Assembly (NCBI GenBank): GCA_017506865.1
Contig: JAFCMP010000080.1
Span: 62,001 to 126,000, forward strand
Length of the DNA: 64,000 bases
DNA from: Tribonema minus
Lineage: Eukaryota; Sar; Xanthophyceae; Tribonematales; Tribonemataceae
Direction of reading: 5' to 3'
Part shown: piece by piece, positions 31,884 through 45,400 of the stretch
How positions within the stretch are numbered: the first letter of the stretch is position 1
How the letters are laid out: every line of letters begins with the position of its first letter
Notes under the pieces: model-generated
What the model was told of the DNA's origin: nothing
Databases searched by the model: none
The model's input: the letters and a program-made list of their open reading frames with translations, nothing else
Made by a program: the position numbers and the translations under genes

Positions 31884-34800
31884 CTAGTTGAGGTTTCTGA
31901 TTTTCTTGAGGGGGTGTTCGTTCTCAGGGGGGTGCTCCAGGTACGGGGAAAACTCCGCGGCCAGCATGCGCGCACCCTGCACAGGCAAGAACAACAGCAG
32001 CCGCGAGCGCGAACATACTATACTTAGCAAGGACAGAATGCGACGCGTCAAGGACCTGCGCACGTAGGCAATCAGAAGTGTTCTCATTGACCGTGTGCGC
32101 GCGACTTTAGCGCCACCACACACATGTTAGGCTGCGCCACCATTCATTTGGACTTTGTTTGTAAAGTATGAGAAACACTGGTTGACTCCTGACGACCGTG
32201 TGTGTGCACGGCGCACGACTGTAGCTGTGACACTGGTGCAGAAAGCGCTCGGTTCAGGAACGGTTGCTGAGCAGCCGTGCACCTATCTGGCTCCGCACCT
32301 CCTCATTGACAACAGGCAGTGGGTGCCTTGTCTGACTTTGGACAATCACTTGTGCAATGTCAGCTGATGGGTGCAAGTTGGCAGCTGCAGTCATGAGTCA
32401 CAACAGTACATGCATGCGTAAAACATCAAGTCATGCCCACTGAGTGGGGCAAGGCCCTGCAGCATCGCACTTTGCTTGTTGAGCACGCAACAGGAGGCAT
32501 TGTGCAATGTCAGCTGATGGGTGCAAGTTGGCAGCTGCAGTCATGAGTCACAACAGTACATGCATGCGTAAAACGTCAAGTCATGCCCACTGAGTGGGGC
32601 AAGGCCCTGCAGCATCGCAATTTGCTTGTCGAGCACGCAACAGGAGGCACCACGCAGGTGCGGCTTACGTGGCAAAACGGTTTTGCTGAGTTGAGGTTGA
32701 GGAGAGAACGGGTTGAGGTTAGCTGTGAACTGCCGGAGTAGTGTACTTGCAACTGAGCGATGCCATGGTGTCTGCGGTACGGTTTGGAGTGCCCTGAGCT
32801 GTTGTGTATGGTGCGAAGAGAGCGGCGCTCAACATGAGCAGTAGCATGCATGCTCATCTGGTGAGTTCGTCAAAGCTGGACTCCGTTGACCGCTGTCGAG
32901 CGCTGCTGCAATAACCACGTCGCAGAGCGCCACGTTTCCTCTGCCGTGACGGTCTCAACAGCCAGCTGTGCTCGCCTGTGCCCAGCCTACTTTGAGAGCA
33001 AACTACTGCTAGTAGCTTAGGGTTAGGGTGTGGGTTAGGGCCAGGGTTAGCTGCAACTAGACGCAGGTTTGACCTCGCCCTTCGGCTTTGACCTACAATA
33101 GACCTAAGGCTTTGACTTGTGCGTGTGCTGGTTTGATGGCAGTTGCGATAGGACGGAATTTATGCGCTCCTTCTTACTTTTCAGCAGTTGCGCTCTCGCA
33201 CCGGGCGCACACAGAACACTGTCCGGCAACAAGGGTGCGCGACTAAGGACACTTTGGCCATCAAACTGTATGCGCTAATGAACGACTTCCAATACTGCAG
33301 CTTAGAAGGGGATTTTGTGAATTTGGTTGTACACTTGGAAAGGCTCAAGAACTGACCTTCAGCACATGGGTGGGCGCGTCAATGCCCAGCTCGTCCTCCT
33401 CCTTCACTATTGTGATGCTGATAATGTCAACGAGCCACATCATACGCATGGGGAGCATCTTCAGCAGGTCCTCCTGCGCAAACAAGCATGCACAGAGAGC
33501 CAGAAGCGTCATGATATCAGCGGCGGACACAGGGGAGCGACACGCACCGTGCGTGGGCATGTAGAGGTGTACTCGTTGCATGTCAAAGGAGCCTGCGATG
33601 GCAGAGCCTGGCGGGCGTTGATGCTGCTGTGCTGAGCAGTTGATAAGTTACGCTACACGACATTCATGTATGCTTCTACATATACGCTGTTCTTCTATTC
33701 ACATCTATGCATATACACACAATTGCTTTGCCAGCAACCTGCTTGCCGGTGTAAGCGCGTCGCACGACACGGGGGGGGGGGGGGCGCAGCCACCTGTTCA
33801 TCACCTGCGCGAGCCTGAGCTGACACACACAGCCCACGCTGTTCTTCAAGCTCAACTTGAAGTTCATGATGTGATGAGAGCGTCACAGCCAAGTCGAGCT
33901 GCGCAGCACAGCACAGCGATGATGGTGTACACACCGCAGTTGCCTATCGCCGCAATGAACATACATGCATACGGTAAAATACCTTTATCCGCTCCTCCAG
34001 CCCCTTCAGCTGCGCGGTGGCGCCGTGTACGATGATGTTGGAGAACATCTCCCCGCGGATGTCCGGGTCGCACTTCATTATGGCCTCGTACAGCATGTCG
34101 GAGAGGCCTCGCGCGTTCTTAGGCGCCTTGTCGTCTACCCAGAGGTCGGGCTGGAACAGCAGTTCCGGCGCGTGGAAGAGCTCGCACCCGACCTGCGCAG
34201 CGCGGGGGGGGGGGGGGGGGGGGGGGGGTGTAGGGTTAGGGTTGAACAGGGTTGAACATGAAGTAGAGCGGCAGCGCGCGGTGCTTCGGCTGCACGCGGC
34301 GCGTCGATTGGCAGGCGTCCAGTGATGAGATGTAGTCTTGCCCGCGCTGATTTGCAGCACGAACTCCACTGCTCTTCAGGTTGGCAAAGATGAAGGGCGC
34401 GCATCGTACGTGTTGTTGGTGCTTTTCTTTACGCACCCACGCCACTGACAGTGCGCCCTGGGGTGCCACATCACTGCGTTACCAGCAGCACCTTGTAGCC
34501 GCTGGGCGTCGACCGACTTCAGCATGCGCGCCATTGGCATTGCAGCGAGTCGCTGAGCGTTGCCGAGGTACACATGAACTGCGCATGAACTGACAGTGTA
34601 CTCGTGGAGCGGTTCAGACTGTACGTGCCGCAGAAGGCGCTACCCGTAGCTTGGCAGAGGGCGTCTGCGCCCTGCAAAGTGTGTGCTGCGTGTGCTTGTT
34701 GCACGCGTCCGCAAAGCATGGAAACGAGACTGTGCAGCTGACCATTTGCACGAAACATGAGAAAGCGCAGCTGACAATTCGCTGTGCACGCGACGAGCAA

Positions 34801-37800
34801 CGTACATCGACGTGCTGCTTCAGGGCACGTGGCTAAACCCGTGCCCAGAGGCGGGCCTGACTGCCAATGAAATCACCGAGCCACCACACCGCAGTCGCTC
34901 ACACTTCACATCGGCGCACCTTGAACTTCAACTCGTCGCCGCCGCTCTGGTCAAAGATGATCTCTCGAGCGGATTCGTCGTCCTCCTCGTCGCAGCTGCC
35001 GGACCGCACGCTGTAGCCAGCAAGCGCCGCTGACGACGATGTGCTGAGCGCGGTGCGGACCACGCTTCGCTGTTGTGAAGAGGGGGGGGGGGGGCAACAG
35101 CAAAGGGGGGGGGGAAGGAGGGGTGTCAGAGGCAGCAGCGATGCCAGGCAGGGGCGAGCGTTTAACGGGGTAGTGTGCCCCTGCCTACCCCTACCCACCA
35201 GTTGCCCCCAGTGCCAGCTTGCAAACCATTGACGGTGCAAAGGAGTGCATGTATGAGTAGGGGCATCGCTTACAATAGTAATGCAGCGCCTGCTGTCTGC
35301 AACTGCTTCAACTGGTTGGTGGTGTTGACCTCATGCCTGGAGGCGCAGAGCGTGTGTGACACTGCAATCCTCGTCGCGCAACATGAGTAACCGTAACCCA
35401 AACCCTGATCCTAATCCTAACCCTAACTCTAATCTTAACCCTACCCCTGACCCTAACCCTAAGATGATGGCCTTGTCCCATGGAGACTGAGACCTAGCTC
35501 ATCACCGCTCCGCAGCAGAGCATGACAAGCATGACAATGCACGAAATGGCTCAACATCCAGATCATAATGTGAGCTTCCGGACAACGCAGCAAGTGTGCG
35601 CGCGCGATATCGGACATGCCACTGACCTGGAACGTCCCGTTATTCTTGCATTCGTTCTCAAAGTTTTGCGCCACGTACGCATCGCTCTCCTTGAGCTTGC
35701 GGACGTAGGCCAGCTTGCGCCGCTCCGTCATGGTCGAGAAACCCTCGATGAAGCGCGACTGCAACATCGAGTTGAAGTAGCTGCGTGCGCGGGGGAGGCG
35801 GCGGCGCGGCACGGCGTGTCAGAAGGTATGTGCATGGAAGTACATAGGGGGGATCTCGAGATGCCATATGGCGGCGGCGGCGTTTGAGTGGTTGTGATTG
35901 AGAAACTTTCAGACTGTCATTCGACAAATACATTTGTGAACTTACGTAGCATGGGCTTTTTCGCGCCCTGAGCGAGACTTGAAATACAGCACATAGAAGT
36001 ACAAACTTCAACAGCTGCATGGCGCTTCGTGTGAGAGAGCCGTTGAGGCCCGCAGACGTCGCAGATCGACGCAACTTCCGCAGCCCTCAGGCGGGTCGCA
36101 TGCTGCCATTGTGTGCGACCGCCGCGTGCAGTGCACCGCCGGCAGCGCCAGCGCCAGCGCAGATCACAAACACACTGCGCATCGCCACAAGAGGAACGAC
36201 AAACGGCATGCGGCCCCGACTGCACGCGCGCGCACCAACCTTTCGACGTCCGCGCCGCCATCAAAAGGAGCGTACTCATACAATTGAACAACCACGTGGT
36301 GCTCATCCTAACCTTCATCCTGATCCTAACCCTAACCCTAACCCTCACCCTCACCAAACCCTCACCCTAGCCCTAGCCCTGGCCCTAACCCTAATCCTAA
36401 CCCTAATCCTAACCCTAACCCTAACCCTGCATCTAACCCTAATCCTAACCCTAACCCTAGCCCGAACCCCAACCCAGCATAACAGCGCAAGTTCAGCACT
36501 GCCATGTAGCGCGACTCACTGCGATCACACGCATCACCAGCAGCTCAGGCAGCAAGCAGCGAGAGCATGATGTGCGGCACTGACCGGTCGATGTCGCCGC
36601 CGCCGACGTCCGCGTGCAGCACGCTCCCCGCCATGAGCGTGCCCGTGAAGACGGGGCTGACGGAGCACGAGCCCTCGCCCACGCACACGACGCAGCAGGT
36701 GGCGACGCCGGCGGCGCGCGCCACCAGCGACGCGTCGTCCACCAGGCGCAGCCCCTTGAGGCCCTGCGTGGCGCGGGGGGGAGGCGGGGGAGGGGGGCGG
36801 GGGGGTGCGGAGAGTCAGTCTGGCGTCACGCCACACGTGTTCTTTTGCTAATCCCCAACCCAAACTAGCGACGCGTCGTCCACCAGGCGGAGACCCTTGA
36901 GGCCCTGCGGGGCGCGGAGGGGGTGGGGAGGGGGGGGGGTAGGGAGAGTCAGTCTTGCGTCAAGTCACACGTGTTCTGTTGCTAACTACCAACCCAAACC
37001 AGTGTCGCATCGTCCACAAGGCACAGACCCTTGAGGCCCTGCGCGGCGCGCGCGGGGGGGGGGGGGGGGGGGGGTACGGAGAGTCAGTCTGGCGTCACGT
37101 CACACGTGTTTTTTCGCTCACCCCAACGCTGACCTGATATTTGATTCTCGTCCTGGTGCCAAGGGGGTGCAGAGAGGCGGGCGGTTGCATCAGTCTGGCG
37201 TCATATCATGTTGTGCTGGAGCCTAAGAATCGTAACCCTGGCCTTGGTCATGATCCTCTTTGCGGCGCTGACCGCTGCGCGGCGCGTCGCGCGGAGGGCG
37301 CGGCGGCACTGATGCGGGGGCGCGCTGCATTGGGTGCAAGGCGCAGCGAACACGCAGCTGTGCTCCGCGCTGCAAGCTGCTTCATGTGGTGTGCAGGTGT
37401 CATACAAGGTTCAAGGCTGCAGTTACTGAGCGTTGTCGCCGCGTGACGCCTCGCACGCAGCTGCTGCGAGGGCGTGCCCTGCGCTGATGCCTACGTCAAG
37501 TACACAACTTAAAGTATGTGTGCGCTCAAAAAGGGCTTTGACGCGGGCAACGACAGCAGCGCCAGCATCAATATTATGGTCAGGGTGAGGTCGCGGCGCC
37601 GCCGCTCACCTGATACGTCTCCAGCAGGCCCCGGCACAGCGCGCCGATCTACGCCTCCGATCAGAAGCTCTTGTAGGCAACCCTAACCCTGACTCTAACC
37701 CTAACCCTAACCCTGATCCTAACCCTAACCCTAACCCTAACCCTAACCCCAGCCCTAACCCTAACCCTAATCCGCTCACCTGATACTTCTCCAGCAGGCC

Positions 37801-40800
37801 CTGGCACAGCGCGCCGATCTGCGCCTCCGACCAGAAGCTCTTGTACGCGACCAGCAGGTGAACGCCGTCGTATTCAAAGTCGCAGCGCGCGGTCTCCTGG
37901 CACCAGTCCAGCACGGGCACGAGCTCGCTGCCCGCCACGTCGCCGCACGGCGCGACCACTACGCCGCGCTGCATCGGGCGAATCAGCTCCAGCTGCGGCG
38001 GCGGCGGCGGCGGCGGCAGCGGCGCGTTAGTGCACTGCGCTGCGCGTATGTGTGTTTGTGAGAGCAGATGCGGCGGCGGCGGCGGAAGCGGCGGCGGAAG
38101 CGGCGGCGGCGGCGGCGGCGTGCGGAACGAAGGCGCGGGTCACAGCGCACTTTTGCACGCACGTCATCATCACGTGGCTTTGTGGAGAGGAGACGCACTT
38201 TGCGCGCATGATTTCATTGCCAAGATGTGTTGAGATTGCCGAGACGCGCCTGGAGCCCGTGCACTGCGTGGGGGGCAAATCCGGTCTAGCTGCGGGAGAA
38301 GCGGCAGCGGCGTGCGGAAAACCCTTCTCTGTTACGATGTCGTGACGTCCCTTCGGAGATGAACAAGTGTCGAGCGTGTTCAGTGGGAGTTGATAGTGGA
38401 GACAGTTGCCGTTGTGTAGCGGCAGAGCGCAGCGGCGTTGGCGCGCTTGCATGCGGTTCTGGCGGGAAGCGGCGCGCGTGGAGTGTTCCCCGCGTCGCTG
38501 AGACATGCTGCGAGAAAGGAATGAGCTCGTCGAGTGTGCCAGGGGGATTGAGAAGTGGTCCGCATATCATTGGGCAGCGCGCAGTGCGGCGTCGGACACG
38601 GGCTCAGGTGCATTACATACACTACATCGCCAAAATGGTGCCACGTACAGTGTGAGATTCCGCGACTGTGTGAGTTTCCGAGACTCAATTACTCAGACTC
38701 TTGTGTACGACGCCGTCAGGGCGGCTCGTCGCAAAAACGCATACATATGTACCGCCCGAGTTGGCTGCATCAACGAGCGTCTGGCCTGCGCATGGCACAC
38801 AGGGTATGTAGGCATTTGCGGAGCACTTTGTCAAGTGCTCAGTGAAGCCCTCCAAGACCAGCAGCAGCTGAAGAAGTGATGGCAAAGAGCGACTCTGACT
38901 TTGAGCGACTGGCACTCCTGACCGCAACGCGCTGACGGGCCCACTCGTTCTGTGCTGCCATCTGCCTGCGACCTTTTCAGAGTGGTACAAGTGGTTTGTC
39001 ACATCAGAGTCACTCAATGACTCAGGATTTTCAGATCTGTACAAGCACATGCCATCAAAGGTTCACTCAATGACTCAGTGCCTTCTAGACTCACATCTCC
39101 GCGCAGACCCCCGTCGGGGTGGTTCATGGTGACGTAGAACGCGTCGTCGCCCGCAAAGTACCCCTTGTCTCGTGCCCTGTTGTACATTCTGCTGAACGTG
39201 CTGCGAGCGGGGCAGGGGGGGGGGTGCGGGGGGGACACAGAGGCAGCGCGCATCGCGGCGGGCGGTGAGCGGCGGCGCTGACGCGCTGAGCACTGCGGAC
39301 ATGGGTAGGTCAGGGTAAAGATTGCTAGGGTTAGGTTTGTGTTGATTCAACCCAAGCCTCAACTTAATCCTAAGTACACACACCTACAACATGGCATTTC
39401 CACAGCCACAAGTGGAATATAATAAAAGTACAAGCGTATTAGCTAAGTACATTTGGGTAGTCTATGATGGCATGCACTGCCACGTGCGAACAGCGCGTAT
39501 GAAGGTAGGATGATACCCTGCGCAGGTTGAGGTGGTCATGCGCTCGAGCGCCTTTAATGTACGTTCCCTACCCATCCCATGATTATATAGTGCTTTTGGT
39601 TGAGAATGTACGTACAATGTGCATGGCCCTGCGTTCCCCATGCGCCCTGCGCACCCCATGAAGCGCTTCATCTGGGCATGCAGGCACGTATGCATTGCGC
39701 CTTAGGATGAGGGTAACGGTTAAGGGCAGGGTTAGGGTTAGGGGTACGGTCGGGCCTGCCCCGACGTGCCACCTTACTGAGACTGTACCACAGCACGACA
39801 ACCAGTGCATGCAGAACTCCTGTGGCCAGCAATGCAGGCACGCGCCACATGCGATCTGCCGCAAGCACGCCGCGCCGCGTAGAGCGCGGGCCAGCGACAG
39901 AGTAGGGTCAGAGTCGGAGTCACTCACCCCGCGCGCAGCAGGATGGTCTCCATGTCCTTGCTCTGTTTTGCAGGCCTGGCGATGCAGTTATCAGCCTGTC
40001 CGTATAGCGTTGGGGCATCGGCATCGCCAAAGGGCATCACGCCCCACCGCAGCTGCGCGCAGGGAGGGGGGGGGGGGGCGGGGGGGGGCACGTGATGAGG
40101 GTGTGTTGTTGAACGCTGGCGAATGAGAAGTCTGCCGTCTCAACAGAGCGTTAAGCAGAGCGTGCGGGGCGCATCGGCGCTCCTGCTGTGTCGTACATTA
40201 TGCGCGCACTGTTTGACATACTGTGCACCACGTAGGAAGGCCATTTCTCAAGTCCTAAAATGGCATGTGCCGCTGCAGTGGTGGTGCAGCGTGCCTCAGC
40301 TCGTTGAACATCATGTCTTGTGTGCACCAGCCTCCGCAGCGCTGCTTTCTGTGAGCACCCAGGGTTGGGGATAGGTAAGCAGCGGCGACCGCTATGCCCT
40401 GTACCCTCACCCTTGCTCTACCCTCCTAACGTTAACCCTAACCCTAACAGCAGGTCAGCCCCAACGGCGGAACGCTGAGCACACACTCGCCCCCCTTCAA
40501 AGCAACTCGCACGCTTTGACTACAGCTTATTATTACACGACGCAGCAGCAGTGCCCACGCGATCCAGCGAGTTCACATATGTCCCCGGCGGCCTCATTCC
40601 CGCGGCGCTCTATGCCGACGGCGTCAGCAACAAACATACCCGCGCGCTGATTGCATCACCAACAGAGAAGGCACGCACACACGTACACTTTACACCTCTC
40701 CCGCCCGCGCGCTGCACACTCGAGACGGCGCGGCGCTCTCACAATGGATGAACAGATGCGCGCACGTAACCGTACTCCCGCCTGCGTGCCGCACGTTCGA

Positions 40801-42343
40801 GCGGGGGCGGCGCGGCGCTCTCACCTTGCTGCCGCCGCTTGCTGCCGCCGAGCTCGAGCAGGAACATGTGGCCGTCATCGTGCGCGGCCGCAGCAGGCAC
40901 GACCGCTGCGGCGGCGAGCAATTAGCAGATTACCCATGCCCTACACCGATCGCGTCAACGACATATGTAGCCTGTGCGCACACGTACACTACTCCCGCCC
41001 CGCGCGCCGCACGTTTAAAAGGGCGCGGCGCTCTCACCTTGCTGTCGCCCAGCTCGAGCAGGAACATGCGGCCGTCTTCGTAGGCAGCCGCAGCCGGCAC
41101 GACCGCTGCTGCGGCGGCGGCGGGGGCCTCAGCCACTCCCGCCTCCGCCACGGCGGTGACGGCGGCTTCCTCTTCGGCGCCGTGGTAGGCCAGCGGCACG
41201 TTGCTGGGGGCGCGCAGGTGGTGGCGCTGGCGCACGGCGGCGCGGCCGGTCCGGCGCATGCTGTTGCTAGGCTGCGGCGGTTGCGGAAGGGGCGAAGGGA
41301 GGGGGGGGGGGGAGATTGGGGTTACGGGGGTGTTGGTGAACGGGAAGGGGGGCGTGCTCATTTGCGCGGGTGCATGGAGCACGCAAACATGGACGTAGCG
41401 GCGCATGCTGCTGCTGGGCTGTGGCGGTCGTGAGGCGGGCAAAGTAAGGATGACGAAGGGAGCGGGCAACGGGCTGGGGTTAGGGTCAGCGTTAGGCAAC
41501 AGGTTTCGGTTAGGGTCAGGCCTCAGTTTGCAATCGCATGCGGAGCTCGCGGTTGCCAGCCTGCAGCGCCTGTGGAGAGCGGTGCATACCGGGTGAGGAT
41601 GGGGTGTGTGGGGGATCATTTCTGACTTAATAGGCATGCAATGCTCAAGTAGAACGCAGCTTGAGCAGCGCAGAGTGCCCCGGATAACGCGTCAAACATA
41701 AGGGGAGGAGGGGTGGCGCGCTCCGCTGCGCCATGACTCGGAATGAGGCAGCGATGCACTGCGCTGACCACACACAATGCCACCGTACACGCATGCCACC
41801 ATGTACACATGCCACCATATACGAATGCCACCACACACTATGCCACCATATACGCACGCGCACCCCACACAGAGCATATGTTGCCCGCGCTGCACGCACC
41901 GAGCGCGGCTCAGCCAGGCGGCCGACCGGCGAGTACGCCGCGTCGTGCTCCTCCACTTCCTCCTCCTCTGCCTCGTTGTGGTCATCATGGTCATCATCAC
42001 CCTCGCCGTAGATGTCGCCGACATTGACACCTTCCTCGTCGTCAACAACGTCATCTACAGCCTCGTCGTCGCCAGCGGCATCGGCTTCGCTGTCACGGTT
42101 GTCATCATTGTCGTCATCGTCGTTGCCGTGCTCGGAGTCGCTGGCGGCGTCCGTGTCGCTGAGCGCGGCGTGCACGGGGCTGAGCGCTGGCGCCTTGGGA
42201 GGCGGGGACGCGGCGAGCAGCGAGGCGCGGCGCGAGGCGGCCTCTTCCTCCTGTGCGTGGGGGGATGGGGTGGAGAGAGGTGTGCAGGTATAGATAAGGT
42301 GTCAGGGCGCTGAACGCTGTGATGAGAGCTACATGTGTTTGTG

Positions 42344-42374
<31 letters not shown>

Positions 42375-42432
42375 TAATGTAAGGTATAGGAGAGGTGTGT
42401 TAGAGGGCGGAACCTTGTGATGAGAGCTGCAT

Positions 42433-42463
<31 letters not shown>

Positions 42464-45400
42464 GGGGGATGCAGGTATAGGAAAGGTATGTAAGGGCACA
42501 CAGGAGAGGGTCTCCTGCATGTGTGTGTGTGTGTGTGGGTGGGGTGGGGGCTTGCAGGTGTAGGAGGGGTTTGTCAGGGCGCGGAACCGTGCATTGAATG
42601 ACGAGGGTCAATGCGGCAGTGAGCAGCGCCAGCCCTGAGAGAAGTGCAACAGACAGACCGGCTGTGACTCCCAACCAGACGCAGCACTAAGGCTAGTAGT
42701 AGGCAGCGGGCGAGTAGCGCAGGAAATGGACTGACTTGCACCGCTGCGTGAGTGGTGCGCATGCGGGCGCTGCGTGCTCTGCGTGCGAGCAGCAAAATCG
42801 AGCGAGCAGCAAAATCGAGCGAGCGCGAGCTGCCAAGGGCCTGGCGCAATGTGCTGAGCATCGAGCAATGTACGCGCCAGCAACCTGAGCAATAATGTCA
42901 TGTTACCTGCTGCGTACTGACTCCACCAGCTGAGCACTGAGGTCAGCGGTTGAGCACTGAGGTCATTACAGGGGGCACGTGAGCACTGATGTCAACAGCG
43001 GAGCACTGAGGACACCGGCTGAGCACTGAGGTCACAGCGGAGTCACGGCAGATAGACGTCAGCACTGAGGTCACCGGTCATCATCGGCCAAGCACTGAGT
43101 CATGGCAGAGACGTGAGCACTGCTGTCGAGTCCAACAGCTGAGCACTGACCTCGGTCTCCTCGATGATGGTCTCCAGCTCTTCTGAGTCCTCATCCTCGT
43201 CGTCCTCCTCCTCCATCTTCACCTCCTCATCTTCTTGAACTTCAACTTCTTGGTCCTCAACTTCCTCCGTCTCGTGGTGGTCGTCGGCCTGCTCGCTGCC
43301 CCCCTCGGCGTCGGACTCATGGGCGTTCCCGAGGAGGGCCTCGAGCTGACGCACCTGCAGTATGGCAGTATGGTTGCGACATGCGCAGGGGCGATGTGAG
43401 CGGCGTTTGTGCATGTTGGCCGCTTCGTGGAAGCCGCGAATGGGTGTTTGCATCTTGCCGCCGCAGCGGGTTTGTGCGCACTGGCCGCTGCGTGGACGAC
43501 GAGTGAGATGAAAGAGCGTAGTTGTATATAGAAGTATGTTTTTCCTGCCATGTCACTACAGCAGTGCTCAACATCAAGTGCTGCCCGCAGTCAACAGGCA
43601 CCTGGAGCGGCGCTTGGCGGCGTCTGCAGCATCTTTGGTGCCTTCGTGAGCACGTCGCGTGTGCTGCAATATCAGCGCAAGAGATGGTGCTGAGTGCTGC
43701 CACATAGTTGGATGTGGGTACCGAGGTAGGTATGCTGCAACATCGAGATGAAACCGCCGTAACCGTCAAGCACGCAACTGCGCATGTAACTGCCAAATGC
43801 TCCAAAAAGGTACACACGCTCACCCTCTCTTGCAAGGCGGCGTTATCGAGCTCCAGCTGCGCAAGGGCATATGGTGATGAGCGCTGCCACATGCGTTTCC
43901 TAGGTAGGTATGTAGGTAGATGCAACACACTCACCCTCTGCAGCAGCGCAGCATTGTCAAGCTCCAGCTGCGCGAAAGCATACGGTGATGAGCGCTGCCA
44001 TATGCAGCACCTAGGTATGAAGGTATGTAGGTAGATGCAACACACTCACCCTCTGCAGCAGGGCGGCGTTGTCGAGCTCCAGCTGCACAATCCTGCCGGT
44101 GCGGTTGTGCAGCTCCGCGTCGCGCTCGGCGACTGCCTTCTCCCAGGCCTGCAGCAGCGACATGCGCGGGCGGGGGGGGGGAATTGGGGGGGTTGGGTCA
44201 GATCTCTCAGGCCAGGTTGAGGGTCAGAGTTGGGATCTTGGTATGCATCAGGGCTGCGAGCAGCGCAAGCTCATAATCGGGGTTAGGGGGAGAATTAGGG
44301 GTCAGGATCACAGCTGCTGAGGTGCGATCACAACACCTGACAAGGACATGGAGCTGCTGGTGAAACAATGAGAGGTTGCACTGGAGATGGTTTGATGCGT
44401 CTGGTACTTTGTCGCTCGTCCTCAAGTCAGGTTTGCAGTTGACGTATCACATACTTGACCTACGCATCATGTAAGGACAATTATGTGGATGTATTCAGGG
44501 CGCATGGCAAGGCGCGCATCAAACTTCAAGTCATACCTGAAGTTGAAGCATGATACTGGAACTACACATGACGCAAGAAGACGTGTACCGGTTCATTGAG
44601 TGCGCACGGCGCAACGCACCTCAAACGCGGCTTGGTTCTCCTTGTCCGTCTCATCCCTGTCCTCCTGCAGCACGGCGACGGCTTTCTCGAGCTTGGCAAC
44701 TTCAACAGCGGAGGTCTCGGTCACCTGGGTCAGCTGTGAAAAGCACATACACGTGGCGGCGCAGCACGCAAGAAGGGGCGGGGTCAGTGAGAGGTGGATG
44801 CTGGCCGTGCGCTGTAGGAGTGGCATGCGATTGAGGTAGCTGCATGGATATGTGCATGTATGCAGTGTGTGTACGGATGCGAGGGGGTGCAAGTACATCA
44901 TATCTCTGCCGTACACTTCTGTGCACGAAGCGTGGTGTAAAGAACGTGACAGCGCTACAGAAGCGCGCGCAAGGCGCACCAAAAACGACATTGAGCGCCC
45001 ACAAACAAAGCACTGCGCCTACGCATGCAGTCGATTCCTGTGGAGTAGCATCAGGGGTACAGTAAAGGGTTGAGATGAGGCTATGGCGCAGCTCGTGCCT
45101 CAAACCCTAGTGATAGCCACAGCCCTGGAGCTCACCCTAACCCTATGCACGCACCTGCTGCTGCATCTTGGTAACCTCGGTCGTCAGCGGGCGGAGGCGT
45201 GCCACCTCGGTGTTGGCCAACTTGAGCTTGTGGCTCGCAGTGGCGGCCTCCCCCTGCGTCACCTCATTGTCGCTGCGGAGCTTGGCATTCTCCGCCAGCA
45301 GCTTTGCGTTGCTCTGTGTAGTGACAACGAGGTACAGAAGAGGGGAGATAGGGTGAGTCGGGATATAACTTCAACTTCAACTGTGAACATTGAAGCTGAG

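Noticed and set aside
42339..42374. Very long G runs as biological features in their own right
   Set aside because: They are the complement of the poly(C) acceptor tracts of the minus-strand gene; exact lengths are unreliable in any sequencing method.
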